This document shows, piece after piece, positions 22,697 to 34,400 of a DNA stretch of 64,000 bases. The stretch spans positions 12,278,269-12,342,268 of the forward strand of contig NC_092572.1 in NCBI RefSeq assembly GCF_037975245.1, given 5' to 3'. A program made the position numbers and the translations under genes. Origin of the DNA: Apostichopus japonicus (taxonomy: Eukaryota > Echinodermata > Holothuroidea > Aspidochirotida > Stichopodidae). Position 1 is the stretch's first letter; the number at the start of each line of letters is the position of its first letter. Below the pieces are notes generated by a model. It worked only from the letters and a program-made list of their open reading frames with translations, ran no database searches and had not been told where the DNA came from.

Positions 22697-22971
22697 CTGT
22701 AGAGGTTCTACATACATCGCCACCATATCCTTTAGTCCCACCCTCCCCCTGCCCACCCCTACACCCATCATCATGATGATGACAATGATATTATTGTTTG
22801 CTTTTCATCTTCCCTATTCTTTGTTTTTTTTAGGACGGTCCTTTAAACACAAAAAATAAAACTTTCGACAACCACTACTTATGATGATTATTATTTTTCT
22901 GTTGCTTTATAGGCCAATATGTTTGTTCAGATATCGCAACGGAAATCTAAGAAGAGAAGATATAAGTCACA

Positions 22972-24633
22972 ATGGAACAAGGACGTCTAGAACAGCAGCA
23001 GCTAAAAATGGGAGCTTTTGACGATTCTACGATATTTAGTCACATTATCATAGGCGTCACAATTTCTTTGTGTTTCTGGAGCATCTTCTACAAACTAATA
23101 AATTCGCTTAATCCTTCCAAGGGATGCGAATGGAACTTTAACATCGTAGCGATGTGTTTCTCCGTGTTAATTGTCATTATGAGTTTCATATGTATCGTGT
23201 GTTTCAACCCACCACTACTTACAAACTTGGGTTAGTCAAAACTTTCAACAATAATTCGGGTTTTTTTTTTTAAATGTTCATTACATAATATTTGGCTATT
23301 ATAGAAGATAGTCAGAAATAACTAGGCCATTTAAGGTCGACAAGTGTAGGGTGCAACCCCCATGCACACCCCTGCCCCGCTCACCCCCCCCCCCCCTCAA
23401 CAAACAAATTGAAAATATAAGATTTGTTTCAAAGATTTCTTCAATGTAACAAAATCAACGTATGATTTTTTTTTTGTGTAAAATTGTTTACTTAAATCGG
23501 GTCGTATCTGACCAGAGTTTTCCTTCTTAAAATGTCATTGCCCAAGAAGCCTGTCGATGGAACATATATACTATCCGTACTCAATTTATCAAACATTGAA
23601 CGAAATTACCCTGTAAATTATTTGCAAGTTTAAGCAAAACTCTGTACATAGAGGTACATACACTAACATAATTAAAAAAAGTAACCCAGTTAAGTCACAT
23701 GTTAGCTGCTTTGGTGACGCCACTGACTCAGCTATATATAGCCACAGACAAACAGTATTAAACTCGACAGCAACTCGTTTTCAAAACAATGCAACATATT
23801 TCCACAATGAAACAAGCAATCTTGATCTGGCATGCAGTTTCCACTTTTATATTACAAACTTGTTACAACTGGTTAGACAAATTAATTTCTGTTAATTATT
23901 CAAATCCAAGTACAACATAGTTCACTGTTGACAGTTTATTTTATAAATATTAAATTATATTTAATTCCATTTCTTTTCTTTTCTGCCTTTTCCTTCTTTC
24001 TTTTGTTCAGGTCAGCCTAGCAACCCTGCAGCATTTAGGACGCTTTGTTTTACTCTCGGTTATTTTTGCTACGACACCCTTTGGTGTGTCATCCATTGGG
24101 CGGAGAAGAAAGATGTTCCGAATATTATTCATCACATTATAACAATTCTCATCCATTGTCTTGCATTGTTCAGTGGAGTTTGCGCAGAAATAGGCACGAA
24201 TGTGCTTTTCGGTACGGAAATTAGTACCCCTTTACTCTTAGCTCGTTGGTTCATGCGGGAGAAAGAAATGAAAAACCATATATTATACCATATCAACGAT
24301 TTTGTATTCGTTTTTTTGTTTTTAACATTTCGGTTAGGAATTGGTACATGGTATATCTGGACATTACTCACGGATCCAAAATGTCCGCCTATGACCGTGA
24401 CGAAATTGTTTCTTTTAAGCATCTACTTGATCAGTTTGGGCTTTGCCGTTTCACTTTGTAGGATGGTCTATTTTAAAATAAAGAAGTTAAGCCGGCCGAC
24501 TGTCGAGTACCTCCATCACGGAGATGAAAAAGTTTCGACAGCAGTAGACATCAATTTCAACTCACCACAAACTCAACTAAAACTATTGGCTAATGTGAAT
24601 AGCTATAACTGTCAGGGCCGCGACTCAGTTTGA
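22972..24633 (+). CDS. TLC-domain multi-pass membrane protein, copy 1
   Basis: Two coding exons, 22972-23230 and 24011-24633, joined in phase (TTG G|GT CAG), give 293 residues. A non-coding 5' exon is implied by the acceptor TTGTTCAG|ATATCGCAA at 22930, which copy 2 shares. The protein has about seven hydrophobic segments. The TLC (TRAM-LAG1-CLN8) pattern is seen in CEWNFNIVAMCFSV, in the doublet His of NIIHHIITI after GYFCYDTLWCVIHW, and in LFGTEISTPLLLARWF, which matches the R..AE.S.PF...RW region of TLCD4-type proteins. TLC proteins sense, transport or modify lipids in membranes; TLCD members affect membrane phospholipid make-up. Assignment to the TLCD4/TMEM56 branch is inference. The C-terminus has a polar tail about 30 residues longer than copy 2. 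A poly(A) signal AATAAA lies at 24936-24941. The ATG at 22972 is the first in the exon. Confidence 0.85.
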
Positions 24634-26418
24634 TCAATTGCAAGTGTGTAATATAATAGCCATGGATGGATCCCCGACGACGTGCGCCGGTTTTTTGAAA
24701 TTTAGGAGAGACAAAAGGCGGTCATGGCCCCCAGAAGCCTCGCCCACCCCCCCCTCTTCTCCCCATGTCATGTCCCACTTGACGCTGTTGAACGCCGTGA
24801 CCAGTTTTTTTTTTCAATTGCCAGACTTTGCAATCAACTTATGTGAAAAGTTGTTTACAAGAGATGGTTATACGAGGACTGGTGTACCGATGTATATATA
24901 GAATAGAATCTACATCACGTGATAAAACAATCATGAATAAACATGGACCAATCATGTCACATTTTTATCATTATAATCAGCAAGGACGGACTTACAGATA
25001 AGGTACATTGTCTTGATATGGTTAGCAGAGTATGGTTCTGTAAAAATCTGAAATCCTAGTTTCATCGACTGGCGTCGCTTCTTTTCTTGTTGTAAGTTTT
25101 GTTTTGGTTTAGATAGAGAGAGAGGTTAGTGGGGGGGGGGGGGGTTGAGGGGGCTTTGGTAGAGATGAAATGTGCTTCATTTTGATATTTTGTTTCTGTG
25201 AGAACGTATAGTTGGTGTGAATGAAATATTTCAAGGGATATTGAAGTGAGGTTCGTTGGGTAGGGTGTGTTTGGGGGTGGGGGCGAGTAGTTCGAGGATG
25301 GAAACATTTCATGAACCCCAACCCAAATTTTCATCTCCTCATTAAATACAACTGGACTGCTGATTAGTAATATATATTTATAATAACATTACTGAGGGTT
25401 TATTCATAACATTATGATTATGTATCTCTTTATTTTTTAACATTCAGTCATTTCGTATTACTTTCTTAAATGCTTTCTTTTGTTCCTGGTTTTTGTATTA
25501 TTTCCTCCTTTGCTTATCTATCTCTTTTTTTTTCCAAAGAAAAAAGCAATTCCCAACATATAATTCCTTAGTAAATATGTTTTTTTGAATCTCTTTGATT
25601 ATTTGTGTACCTTCATGGTTATAATTTCTCAGGAATTATTGTAATATTCTTGATTTGTCTCTTCGTATTTTTTTATTTTTTTTTATATTTTATTTGTGTC
25701 TAATTTGTAAATAACGTATTTCCGTATACCTTGCAAAATATTGAAATATATAATAATGAAATATTATCCTCATTCAGGGACATTCCAAAGGTTTAATGTC
25801 GTTTTCTCATATCTTCATAATTTTAACATTACTTAAAACAAAATATACAAATCATAATTTAGTGTTTATTACGGCCCGGCAATATTCATATTCATATAAT
25901 TGCACTGTTCCATCACACATTTGTAACATTATTATTAACAATCATAAGCATGCCCAACCCGACAAAAATATTCAACACAACAGTACCGAATTAGAATATT
26001 CCAAAGCTGAAAACTGGAAGAAATCATGGCTACATAGCCTAAAGGTCAAACCCATGGCCGCTACATTGTTCTCGGAGGAACTGCAGGCTGGCAACCCCAG
26101 CAAGATAATGTATGGCAGAATACCAACCAAAGAAGAGTTGTCTATATATACCTACGGCCCCAACACAGGGACGGAGGCACCAGCCCCCCCCCCCATCCCG
26201 CCACCACCCTGATATATTTTCTCCGCAGTGGTTTGTACGTGGGCGTGGTTGTAATTTCAACACTACTGCCTGTTAATTTGGTTTTTACCCTTGTAGCTTT
26301 TTGCTTCGAAGTTAATTTCATGATTGAAATGTAAATTACATTAAATAAAGATACCACATAAACCATATAGATGTAGGTAAGCCTATACCAGTCATCACTA
26401 TGACGATATACCGGTCAC
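24634..26418. other. 3' flank of TLC copy 1 and intergenic spacer
   Basis: Holds the likely TLC copy 1 poly(A) signal (24936-24941), homopolymer runs (G at 25131-25144, C at 26187-26197), and a decayed hAT-like end around 26166 (GGGACGGAGGCACCAGCCCC). No gene is recognised. Confidence 0.45.
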
Positions 26419-26708
26419 CAGGCGGGTAGCGAGGAATTTGCCAAGGGAGGGGCGAACCTGTAGGCAAACTATCAGAGCAGTAGATTCGGCGTTGAAAACT
26501 ATCTAAGCGTAGCGCCAACTCACGCGTACAAGGGAATTTTGGCTGAAAATGCCTCCCAGATCGCTGGAAATGGCACTTTCCAGGCCTTGTAAGTTGCATC
26601 TAAGTTTGAAATTAATAACGATATCATAAAAACATACAACAAAAATATGCCCAAGGGGGGGGGGAATCGATCGCCCCCTTCGCCCCCACCTCCTTGGCTA
26701 CGCGCCTG
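26419..26708. mobile_element. hAT-like MITE, 290 bp, with exact 8-bp duplication
   Basis: Starts CAGGCGGGTAGCGAGGA and ends TCCTTGGCTACGCGCCTG; the two are inverse apart from two mismatches and one extra base. CCGGTCAC repeats exactly at 26411-26418 and 26709-26716. The centre carries the CTATCTAAGCG module (26499-26589) also seen in the 2.25-kb element, which ties the two families together. No coding capacity. Confidence 0.9.
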
Positions 26709-26716
26709 CCGGTCAC

Positions 26717-29530
26717 CGTGACGATTCAACAAGAATGAGGAACGCCGAAAGATGTTAATTAAATCAACTTATCTGACCTCCAACGATTTACCTTGATTGT
26801 TGGACTTTGTCCTCCAAATCAGATCAACTAATATCGTGATAGGAGTTCGTTAAATCTGGCACGAGATCTTCATGAACTGATGATACTGTTATATATCGTG
26901 GAGTACCTGTATATAGTCTATATGCTGACCTAACAATGGCTTTCGATCTTTATGGTATGACCCAGTTCTGTAGGATAACATGCATTAACCGCGTGTTCTT
27001 CTGTTTTATGGGCAGAACAGGGAAACTGATATACTCTGTCAGAGTATATAATTTCCCTGGCTGGCAAGGACTGGTCAAACACATGCAGACTCGAATCCAT
27101 TTCGATCTTATGACCGATTTGGACCTGAATTGAACCGACCAGCCGACTGCGTGTTCTAAAATAGAAGATAATCTTTTTTTGTCAGGAATAAAGAGGTCAT
27201 TACCTAATTTATCGAAAAATGGCATATTTGTTTTTATATCTGTAACAAACAAAAGTCATCTTTTTGTTTTCGTGTCGTGTTTAATAATACTTTTTGTCAG
27301 TTTTTTGGTTATTAAAAAACTGGCAAGAATTGGTGAAATGCTAGTCTACAGACCGCCGAATCCATATATTTGTCAAATATGACCAGCTCTTTTACCCGAA
27401 TTGGACCAACTGAGTGACATGAAATTGTTTACAATTCTCCAAAGGTCCTTGCATGCCTGATTAGCTCTAAATGGAATATGGATCAGTTGTGTATGATATG
27501 AACCGTTCTCATAGTGTTTGTCATCTGTTATAACGGTATGTTATTTACAACAGCTTTGAAAATAATTTCTAATTCCGATCGTTTGAAGCAAAAACCAAAA
27601 ATTCATAATTATAAGAGCAAATGCAAGTTTTGTTATTTACAAAGGGAAACTCGAGTTTTTGTTTTGAAAACATGGAAGTATAACACGGCAGATTCGAATT
27701 CATGTTCGTTCCGACACGATGGTGGACTGACCAAAAGCGATCCGCACCGCCACTGACCCGCCATATCTGATGGTTTTGTTTGATCCTGCCTAAGATATTA
27801 TAACGACATTCTCGTCAGCGAAAAGGTCGGGGGATCTCTCAGTGTATTACGACGGATCCAATCTCCCCTGGGATATATTTCACAGAGGTAACGAAAACAT
27901 TTAATTCAGTCTCATGGTGTATTCACTTTTAGTAAACAAGCCATTTAGTTGTTCAATTGATATGTGTTTTTACTCCTCGATTTCTTCTTTCTTATCTCAA
28001 ACTTCGTAACAACTTTCAGAGAGTATACGTGCCTACTTAAATCGCCTATACTGCTCTTTACTAGGTTTTCGTTATGTAAGCTCCAACACTAAAAGTGTAA
28101 AACCGGTCCCACTCTGGCCCTACCGTGCAAGGTCGCTGGAAGCCGATTATGGGCGGCACCCCCCCCCCCCCCAACCTCAACCCGAGGTTGACGAAAACTG
28201 GTCTGAAAAACATAGATATGTGTATATGTCTAGCGAAACGGTATATACACATTGGGATACGGTTATTTCTGGAGAAACAAATGAGAAATACTATCACTAA
28301 ATGTATCTCTCTTTTCATAGAATTTCCGGGAACCTTTATTACAGGGATTAAATGTAAACCGTCACGTACAGCCATGTCTCTGTAAGACCTCCATTCTCGG
28401 AAGAGTATAAACTTTATTGAATGAAATGAAACACATTCAAACTCGATAGAAGATTCTGCAAGCTATATAGCCTAAACTCCTAATATCACTCGTTTGGTGT
28501 AATCTTGAGCTGGAGAGTAAAGTCTACCAGAATCGATAAGATAAAATTTCAGGGGGTAAAAAAACGTTGTGTATGTCAATACTATAGGATCGGACGATAA
28601 CATGTGTTTTTTTGTTGTTGTTTTTTTTTTGGGGGGGGGGGGGGGGTTTGCTCTTTTTTTCAAGTAAGTTGAATACGTGCATATATACATAGTCTTAACG
28701 CAGTGATATTGTCGTAGTTTAACAAGTGTACAATTTGACTATTGACTTTAACAGTAAATCAACAAGATGACATTGTCCCTAATGTTTTGCTTATGTTTGG
28801 ACAGGTAATCTATATACTATTATAGCTACCATGTTCACAATTTCCCATATGTATAGGCATCATGACCTTCCAGATTTAGCGCTAATTTTAAACAGGGGTC
28901 GACCTCAGTGACAGCGTCTTTGTTTTAAACCAGTCGTGTGCCGTTGAGAAACTATAGAGCTCCGCCGGAGAGTGATAGTAGGCCTACCAGAAGTGATAAT
29001 CATTTTTATTTTAAATTTGCAACAAGCAGTGGCGGGTCCAGGATTTCTCGGAAGATGGGCCCGTTGTAAATTTTTCTAATATGGACCTTGTTTAGAGCAA
29101 ATTTGCTGCTATATTTAGCGCATACAAAATGTCAGTACCACACATTCCCTTAATTCCCTTAATCCGGTCCAGCCTAGTAATGGTCTTATTAGCCAGTAAC
29201 ATTCTTCTTTAGGTGTGGAGGATGTGGGGGGGGGGTTAAAAAATGTACATAATTATGAAGGGCGTGGATGTGGGTTGGCCTGTTGACCGATGAGTTAATG
29301 TTGATTCGTCGATTGATGAGTTCCGCACATTGGCATACAAATGGATCTAACAATATCCTTTTGTATTTGAATTGATTTTGTTAATTGTTGATGTTTTTGT
29401 TAAGTTTTTTTTTGGGGGGGGGAGGCTTCGATTTACTTAGAAATGATTCTTATATACAATAAGCTTACATTAAAGCGTTTCGATATCGCCTATAATAAAC
29501 TTGATTTTACCTTCTTGAACCCTGTTTCAG
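26717..29530. other. intergenic, no recognised gene
   Basis: No domain is recognised. A small hairpin lies at 27018-27059 and a G-run at about 28630-28647. A lone hAT-like left end starts at 29027 with CAGTGGCGGGTCCAGGATTT; its right end was not found. Confidence 0.45.
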
Positions 29531-29562
29531 ATATCGCAAATACGACTCCCCCAAAATATAAA

Positions 29563-31120
29563 ATGGTACAGGTGAAAACTGGCGATTTGGACAATTCACT
29601 GATATTAAGTTACGTCATCATTGGCGTCGTAGCTTCCTTTTGTTTCTGGAGCGCCTTCTACAAATTAATAAATTCACTTAATCCTTCGAAGAGATGCGAA
29701 TGGAACTTTAACATCGTAGCGATGTGCTTCTCCGTGTTGATATTAATTATGAGTTTTATATGCATCGTGTGTTTCAACCCACCGATACTAACACACTTAG
29801 GTAAGTCAAAGATTTTAAGAACTGAATATTCAAATTTTTGTTCCATGACGAAAAACCTTGCATTGGATGAGAACTTCAAAGAATTTTGTAACAATTGTTA
29901 GCCAATGATTTGATTTGATTTTTTTTCCCTTTTTCCTTTTTTCTTTTCTTTTGATCTTATTCTTCGTTTTTCTTTTCTCAAGCAATGTTAGTCTTTATTC
30001 GCTGGTAGAGCCAACTTTCAGTTCAATGAAATTAAGACGAAAATCTCGGAACTTTCATATTTCCTTTTTTTACATGTTGGGCATATTCTGTAGTCTTGAA
30101 AAGTCTGGGTGGCGAAATATTTGATTATTAACTCCAAATTCTAAAATTCATTAGTATACTAGCTCATTAATCTTTATTAATAAGGAGGGTGTCTTAAATT
30201 GATTAATTTACAACCTTATTTTGTGTAACAGGGGGAGGGGAGAGGAGGGGGAGGGGAGAGGAGTGGGAGTGGAGGGAAGGGGGAGTGGAGGGAAGGGGGA
30301 GGGGGAGGGAAGGGGGAGGGAAGGGGGAGGGAAGGGGAGGGAAGGGGGAGGGGAGGGAAGGGGGAGGTGGGGAGAAGAAGGGGATGCGCACGTCGCGTAA
30401 TATGATCGATACGGCAATGTAACATCAGTCTGTGAGTAGACAAGTTTCTATGTTCTCTCAAACAGAACAAAATGTTCGTAGTTTTTGTCATTTTATTTCA
30501 CAGTATTCATATTATTCACATTATTTATATTATTCATAACATATGTTTACTCAATTTATTTGTTTACATTTCCAGGTCAGCCTAGCAACCCTGCAGCTTT
30601 TGTGACAATCTGTTTTTCTCTCGGTTATTTTTGCTACGACACCCTTTGGTGTGTCATCCATTGGGCGGAGAAGAAAGATGTTCTGAATATTATTCATCAC
30701 ATTATAACAATTATAATCCATTGTCTCGCATTGCTCAGTGGAGTTTGCGCAGAAATAGGCACGAATGTGCTCTTCGGTACGGAGATCAGTACCCCTCTGT
30801 TATTAATACGTTGGTTCATGCGTGAAAAAGAAATGAAAAATCATATCTTATACCATATAAACGATTTTGTGTTGGTGGCAATATTTTTAACATTTCGTTT
30901 ATTAATTGGTACCTGGTACATCTGGACATTACTAACGGATCCAAGTTGTCCTTTGCTCGTGGCTAAAGTATTTCTGTTTGGGCTCTATTTAGTAAGCTTA
31001 GGTTTCTCAATAACAATGATTAGAATGCTTTACTTTAAAATTACGAAATTAACTCAACCTGCTGATGATCGCTACCAAGGTGGCGAAAGAGATCCGAAAA
31101 TCCGAAAAGCACCAATATGA
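29563..31120 (+). CDS. TLC-domain multi-pass membrane protein, copy 2
   Basis: Coding exons 29563-29800 and 30576-31120 join in phase (TTA G|GT CAG) to give 260 residues. The acceptor TTTCAG|ATATCGCAA at 29530 implies the same non-coding 5' exon structure as copy 1. The frame is open upstream of this acceptor, but the ATG at 29563 aligns with the copy 1 start. The hydrophobic segments and the TLC motifs (CEWNFNIVAMCFSV, NIIHHIITIIIHCLALLSGV, LFGTEISTPLLLIRWFMRE) match copy 1 almost residue for residue. The N-terminal 20 residues and the C-terminal tail differ. Same orientation, same intron position and a 6-kb offset show tandem gene duplication. Family and likely role are as for copy 1: an intramembrane lipid-handling protein, branch uncertain. 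Confidence 0.85.
30228..30384. repeat. G-rich minisatellite in TLC copy 2 intron
   Basis: About 155 bp of GGGAGGGAAGGGG-type units on the plus strand, almost without pyrimidines. Many runs of three or more G make it a strong candidate for G-quadruplex formation in the transcript's intron. It lies between the two coding exons, about 200 bp before the exon 2 acceptor. Copy 1 lacks it. Confidence 0.9.
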
Positions 31121-31326
31121 TTCGATGCTACGGACGTTAATACGAATCGAGGTGATAATCTCTGTAGTGTATCTGTTTTTACCTCCATGGTTATATCTAA
31201 TATGACAAGTTGTGTGAAGAAGCCGTCACAGCTTTATGACCGTTTCCTTTTGACATTTCTAGAAGAGCGCCATTTCCAGTGCCAGGATCAATGGAAGACT
31301 TCCGGACGAAAATGAATACGTTGATG

Positions 31327-31474
31327 CAGTGGCATCTCCAAGAGGTTAGATGGCAGGAGACCATACCCCCCCCCACTCCCCCCATCAATGAGTGACCCTT
31401 CTATCCATTAAAAAAGTTTACCCGCATCCTCCCCCCCCTTCCCACCCATTTGCAAATGTCTGGGACCGTCACTG
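31327..31474. mobile_element. short hAT-like MITE, 148 bp (weaker)
   Basis: Ends CAGTGGCATCTCCA and TGGGACCGTCACTG are partly inverse, with CGTTGATG and CATTGATA flanking (6 of 8 matching). C-runs inside recall the G-tract ends of the other elements. It lies 200 bp after the stop codon of TLC copy 2, so it is probably in its 3' UTR. Confidence 0.5.
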
Positions 31475-31482
31475 CATTGATA

Positions 31483-34400
31483 TGTTAAAGAGTAAAGACC
31501 AATTTCAATATATACAATAGTTCAAATTATATTTTTCTTCACTTTTTCGCTTTTAGCTTTGATGACTTATGTATTGTTACATCAGAGGCTCAGCAATCAA
31601 AGTGGCTGTTTCTGATGTAGGGTATTATCATCATACGACCGGGCTAAATCACACCTGTACTGTAGGTTTGTTGGGTTTTTGTTTTGTTGTTTAGTCTTGT
31701 CTGTCAGTATTTGGTAGAATACTCTAGGCAATGCAGTAGCAATGGCGTGTACTATACAAATACAGCTAATGTTGAGAATTAGTCATACTAAGTTAATTAA
31801 AGAGTTATGCATTATATATAGAAGTATACGCTAAGATAACTTTACGTGTATTTTTCATATCACCTGACCCTCTAACTATTAATTACTTTTAATGTCAAAC
31901 CGCACAACTTTTTTTTTTCTTTTTTTTTTTTGGTGGGGGGGGGGGGGTTCCTTATAACTGTTGTATTACAATTATTAAATTAAAGTTTTATTAAGGAGAG
32001 ACACAATATTTAAATATATGATTTGCAAATGATAATTTCAAATTCATTCACACGCTGAAATTGGCGAGTCGCATTGTCCGAGGTGACGGGGTGCGGATGG
32101 GCGCAACCGCGTGGACGTTGAAAAGGAAAGGAAACTGGTGCACCTCATATCATTTATTGACATTGCATATTGTTATCAAGAATTGTGCTTCTGAAGGATT
32201 CACCACCGCCTCCCCCCCCCCCCACCACCACCACACCCACCCTCTTCATGTACCTTTCTTCCTTACCATTCACGCCCCCCCCTTCCTCCTACCACTAATA
32301 CACCTCCACTCGTTTGAGGTCATACCCGCCTAATTAATTCGGCGCGCCATGGACTTGAAGAAAGGGTCGTTATTCTGTATACAAGCTTAGTAAATAAGAC
32401 TGTTTTACCACCACAGATATAAGCAATTAATATACATATTTAAACGAAACGTCAATCACACAGCTTCAACATTCTGTCATAGAAATGATAGTTATCGGGA
32501 ACTTATATACCATAGCGTTGCTGATCATTTCAACCGATAATTTCAGGATTTTTTCCTAAAATTGGCAGTCTGTAATTTGTTTAAAGGGAAATTGGACAAA
32601 GCTTACCAAGGTTACATATGGGTCCGTTGAGGGATGAACAGGGCAATATATCTTCCAGGAACATTGGGTATTTTGAACAGCAACTCCTTGAACATATACC
32701 GATATATGTATTATATAGAAGTGGCATTCACACGAAACACAGATTTCAAACATTATCATAATAGGGCTTACAGGGGGCACATACAGAGGGAGCGCTGTCA
32801 CAGCCCCATATCCCCTCCTCCCCCGCCCGGGCCCCCAAACAAAAATCACAAAAACGATTTCCATGCAAAAGGCGTCAATTTCAACGTGATTGAAAGTCAT
32901 AATACCATTAATACAAGAGTGTGGTCTTTTGATGAAAGCAAAACTTGGAAAGGTTGGTGGTAAATATGTCAATCCGCAAGCTAGATAAGAAGTTGATTTA
33001 CTTTTATTTTGCTCTTGTTTTTTTACTTTCTGGTATCACAACCTTACAGGGAGCAACCCAAAATAATCTTCACATCAGTGACGTCACTCACCATTGAACA
33101 TTTGTCGGACTACCCCGATCCCTCACCCCCACCCGATCTCACACCTGTGTCGGGGTATCCTGCTTTTACTGAACCGTACGTCGCGTTAAGAACACGTAGT
33201 TGTAGGTATTTACTATAACGGGAAATGACCTGCAAAAATAATATAGAACAAATATCACACCTTTACTAACTGAAACGTTCAAATACTACATTAAAGTAGT
33301 GGAACAGCCAATAAGTTGAAAGCACATAGAGCAAGGACCGACTCAAGATTCATACCAACAAAGAGGTGTGTTACTGGGTTCGTTGAACCCGGCTCCCATG
33401 TAGATGGTCTGAGGCTCACCAATCCCCTCCCCCCCCCCCTCCTCGGCAAAACTTTTGACTATAATTAGGTCTACACGCCAGGTTATGCTAATAAATACTT
33501 TTAATTGTTTGATATGGGATTGAAATTAAGGAAGAGTGCGCACAGCCGCCGTCCCAACCCTCAACCCCCCGTCACCCCTCCCCTGGATCCTCGCCTCTAC
33601 AGGAGCATATAATTGTTGTTCTGATGTTACATGAATTGGAAATGAGAATCACCCCTTTTTCCAGGTAAAGTTTTAATAACTCACGATGTAACTTTAATAG
33701 TATATTACGAGACGTATTCGCTACTGGTTTAGGTCGACCACCTTGCCTATAGAGGTCGTTTATACCTAATTTGCCTAGGATGGAAAAAAATATATATATT
33801 TATGAGCAGCTGGTACTCTCGTCGACATATATGTACCCGCCTGGCAAAGATTCCATTAAATTCTGATAAATTAAAGGAGCATTTCGTATTAATTTGATAA
33901 ATGTTCGATATTAGAGCGACACTAAACGTATACGTACGATATATGGTGAGTCAACTTCAATGGCAACTTTATCTATGGAAAATGAAAGGGAAAAAGTAAA
34001 AGAAGAAAAAGCCAACTTTTCTTTTCTTTTTAGGAATGCAATGTGAAGACTAGGAACATTAAATGTTTATGTATGAATAGTGATCAAATTCCGGATACTT
34101 GAAAAAAAATTATGAAAACTTTCGTTGACGTACGTTATAGAAAAAAAGGTTCATTCACGCAAAATTATTATGAAGTCCTGTAATTTGGTTGAACCATACG
34201 TATATCGGAATGCTGAATGTCTTTCCTTTTGGTATGTTATAGATTCTCGACTTCTGACCAGATCCTTCGAAAGCCTTGTCGACGCCGTACAATTATATAT
34301 TACTGGGCTCCCATTTGCATTTTCCTGAAGTTTAAACTTCGTAATAATTATTACGAAAGCGAGAATGAACTATTCTTTATTCCAGTTTCATCGTTCCCCA

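Noticed and set aside
23711-23726. hAT-like right end GGTGACGCCACTG in the TLC copy 1 intron
   Set aside because: No partner end or target duplication found. A single short motif is not enough for an element call.
30203-30491. Three overlapping Pro/Ser-rich minus-strand frames
   Set aside because: They are translations of the G-rich minisatellite in an intron.
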